Below, in pieces: positions 5,933 through 6,106 of a DNA stretch of 6,106 nt. The notes below the pieces were generated by a model. That model was not told the DNA's origin, ran no database searches, and worked only from the letters and a program-made list of their open reading frames with translations. The translations under genes and the position numbers were made by a program. Each line of letters opens with the position of its first letter. The first letter of the stretch is position 1. This DNA is from Acidobacteriaceae bacterium (GTDB taxonomy: Bacteria; Acidobacteriota; Terriglobia; Terriglobales; Acidobacteriaceae): NCBI GenBank assembly GCA_030040115.1, contig JASHUH010000430.1, positions 1-6,106 on the forward strand, given 5' to 3'.

Positions 5933-6106
5933 CTAGGCCAGGCTTCGCGATCCGTGCTGGGTCGCCCGTCCGCTGGACGGAGCAGTCATCGCAGCGTGTT
6001 CGGGCTCGAAAACTGATTCCACCGCTGCGGGCTTGCCGCGGCCCTTGGGAGACGCAACCCGGCTCGCGCCGGCGCCATCAGGTTGTTCCAGACGCAGCTC
6101 ACGCAG
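5933..6106 (-). CDS. C-terminal fragment of the gene upstream of otsB, possibly otsA
   Basis: On the minus strand a frame is open from the window edge (6106) to TAG at 5933-5935, giving 57 residues. It begins LRELRLEQPDG and continues as a Gly/Ala/Ser/Pro-rich tail ending SRSLA. Of the three minus-strand frames it is the one open from the edge to a stop placed neatly before otsB. A second frame is also open from the edge, but stops earlier, near 5990. Gene order suggests trehalose-6-phosphate synthase (OtsA), whose last helix often ends in a short Leu/Arg/Glu-rich stretch, but no diagnostic OtsA motif is in view. The disordered-looking tail would be an extension beyond the enzyme fold. It could instead be another protein or chance open frame. 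Confidence 0.5.
   Translation of the reverse strand: MRELRLEQPDGAGASRVASPKGRGKPAAVESVFEPEHAAMTAPSSGRATQHGSRSLA

Overview
This window looks like a chromosomal segment of a GC-rich member of the Acidobacteriota. This is inferred from three signs: a MacB-like permease with the internal duplication typical of the acidobacterial 'ADOP' permeases, a secreted protein whose core resembles one I associate with Acidobacteria, and sparse gene packing with long gaps. I see no rRNA, tRNA, CRISPR array, insertion sequence or phage gene.

Layout from left to right. Bases 1-1905 (+) hold the C-terminal three quarters or so of a duplicated FtsX/MacB-type permease; its start lies off the left edge. It converges, across 49 bases, with an exported protein of unknown function (1955-2890, -). 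That gene starts at GTG behind a clear ribosome binding site and has a plausible sigma-70-type promoter at 2936-2965. A 359-base gap (2891-3249) separates it from a membrane-anchored TPR protein (3250-4338, -). A 713-base gap (4339-5051) without a convincing gene follows. It contains an AT-rich patch with an 11-base direct repeat and a strong four-tract G-quadruplex motif beside an A7 run. Next comes trehalose-6-phosphate phosphatase otsB (5052-5876, -), with all HAD motifs intact. The right edge (5933-6106, -) keeps an open frame that appears to be the C-terminus of the gene upstream of otsB, plausibly otsA, though too little is visible to prove it.

Functionally, only otsB and its truncated upstream neighbour suggest a pathway: trehalose synthesis from trehalose-6-phosphate, used as compatible solute or desiccation protectant. 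The permease, the exported protein and the TPR protein are separated by gaps or opposite orientation and show no operon link to one another. The most unusual items are non-coding: the G-quadruplex/T-tract arrangement downstream of otsB and the nested inverted repeats upstream of the exported gene. I found no convincing new multi-gene system here.
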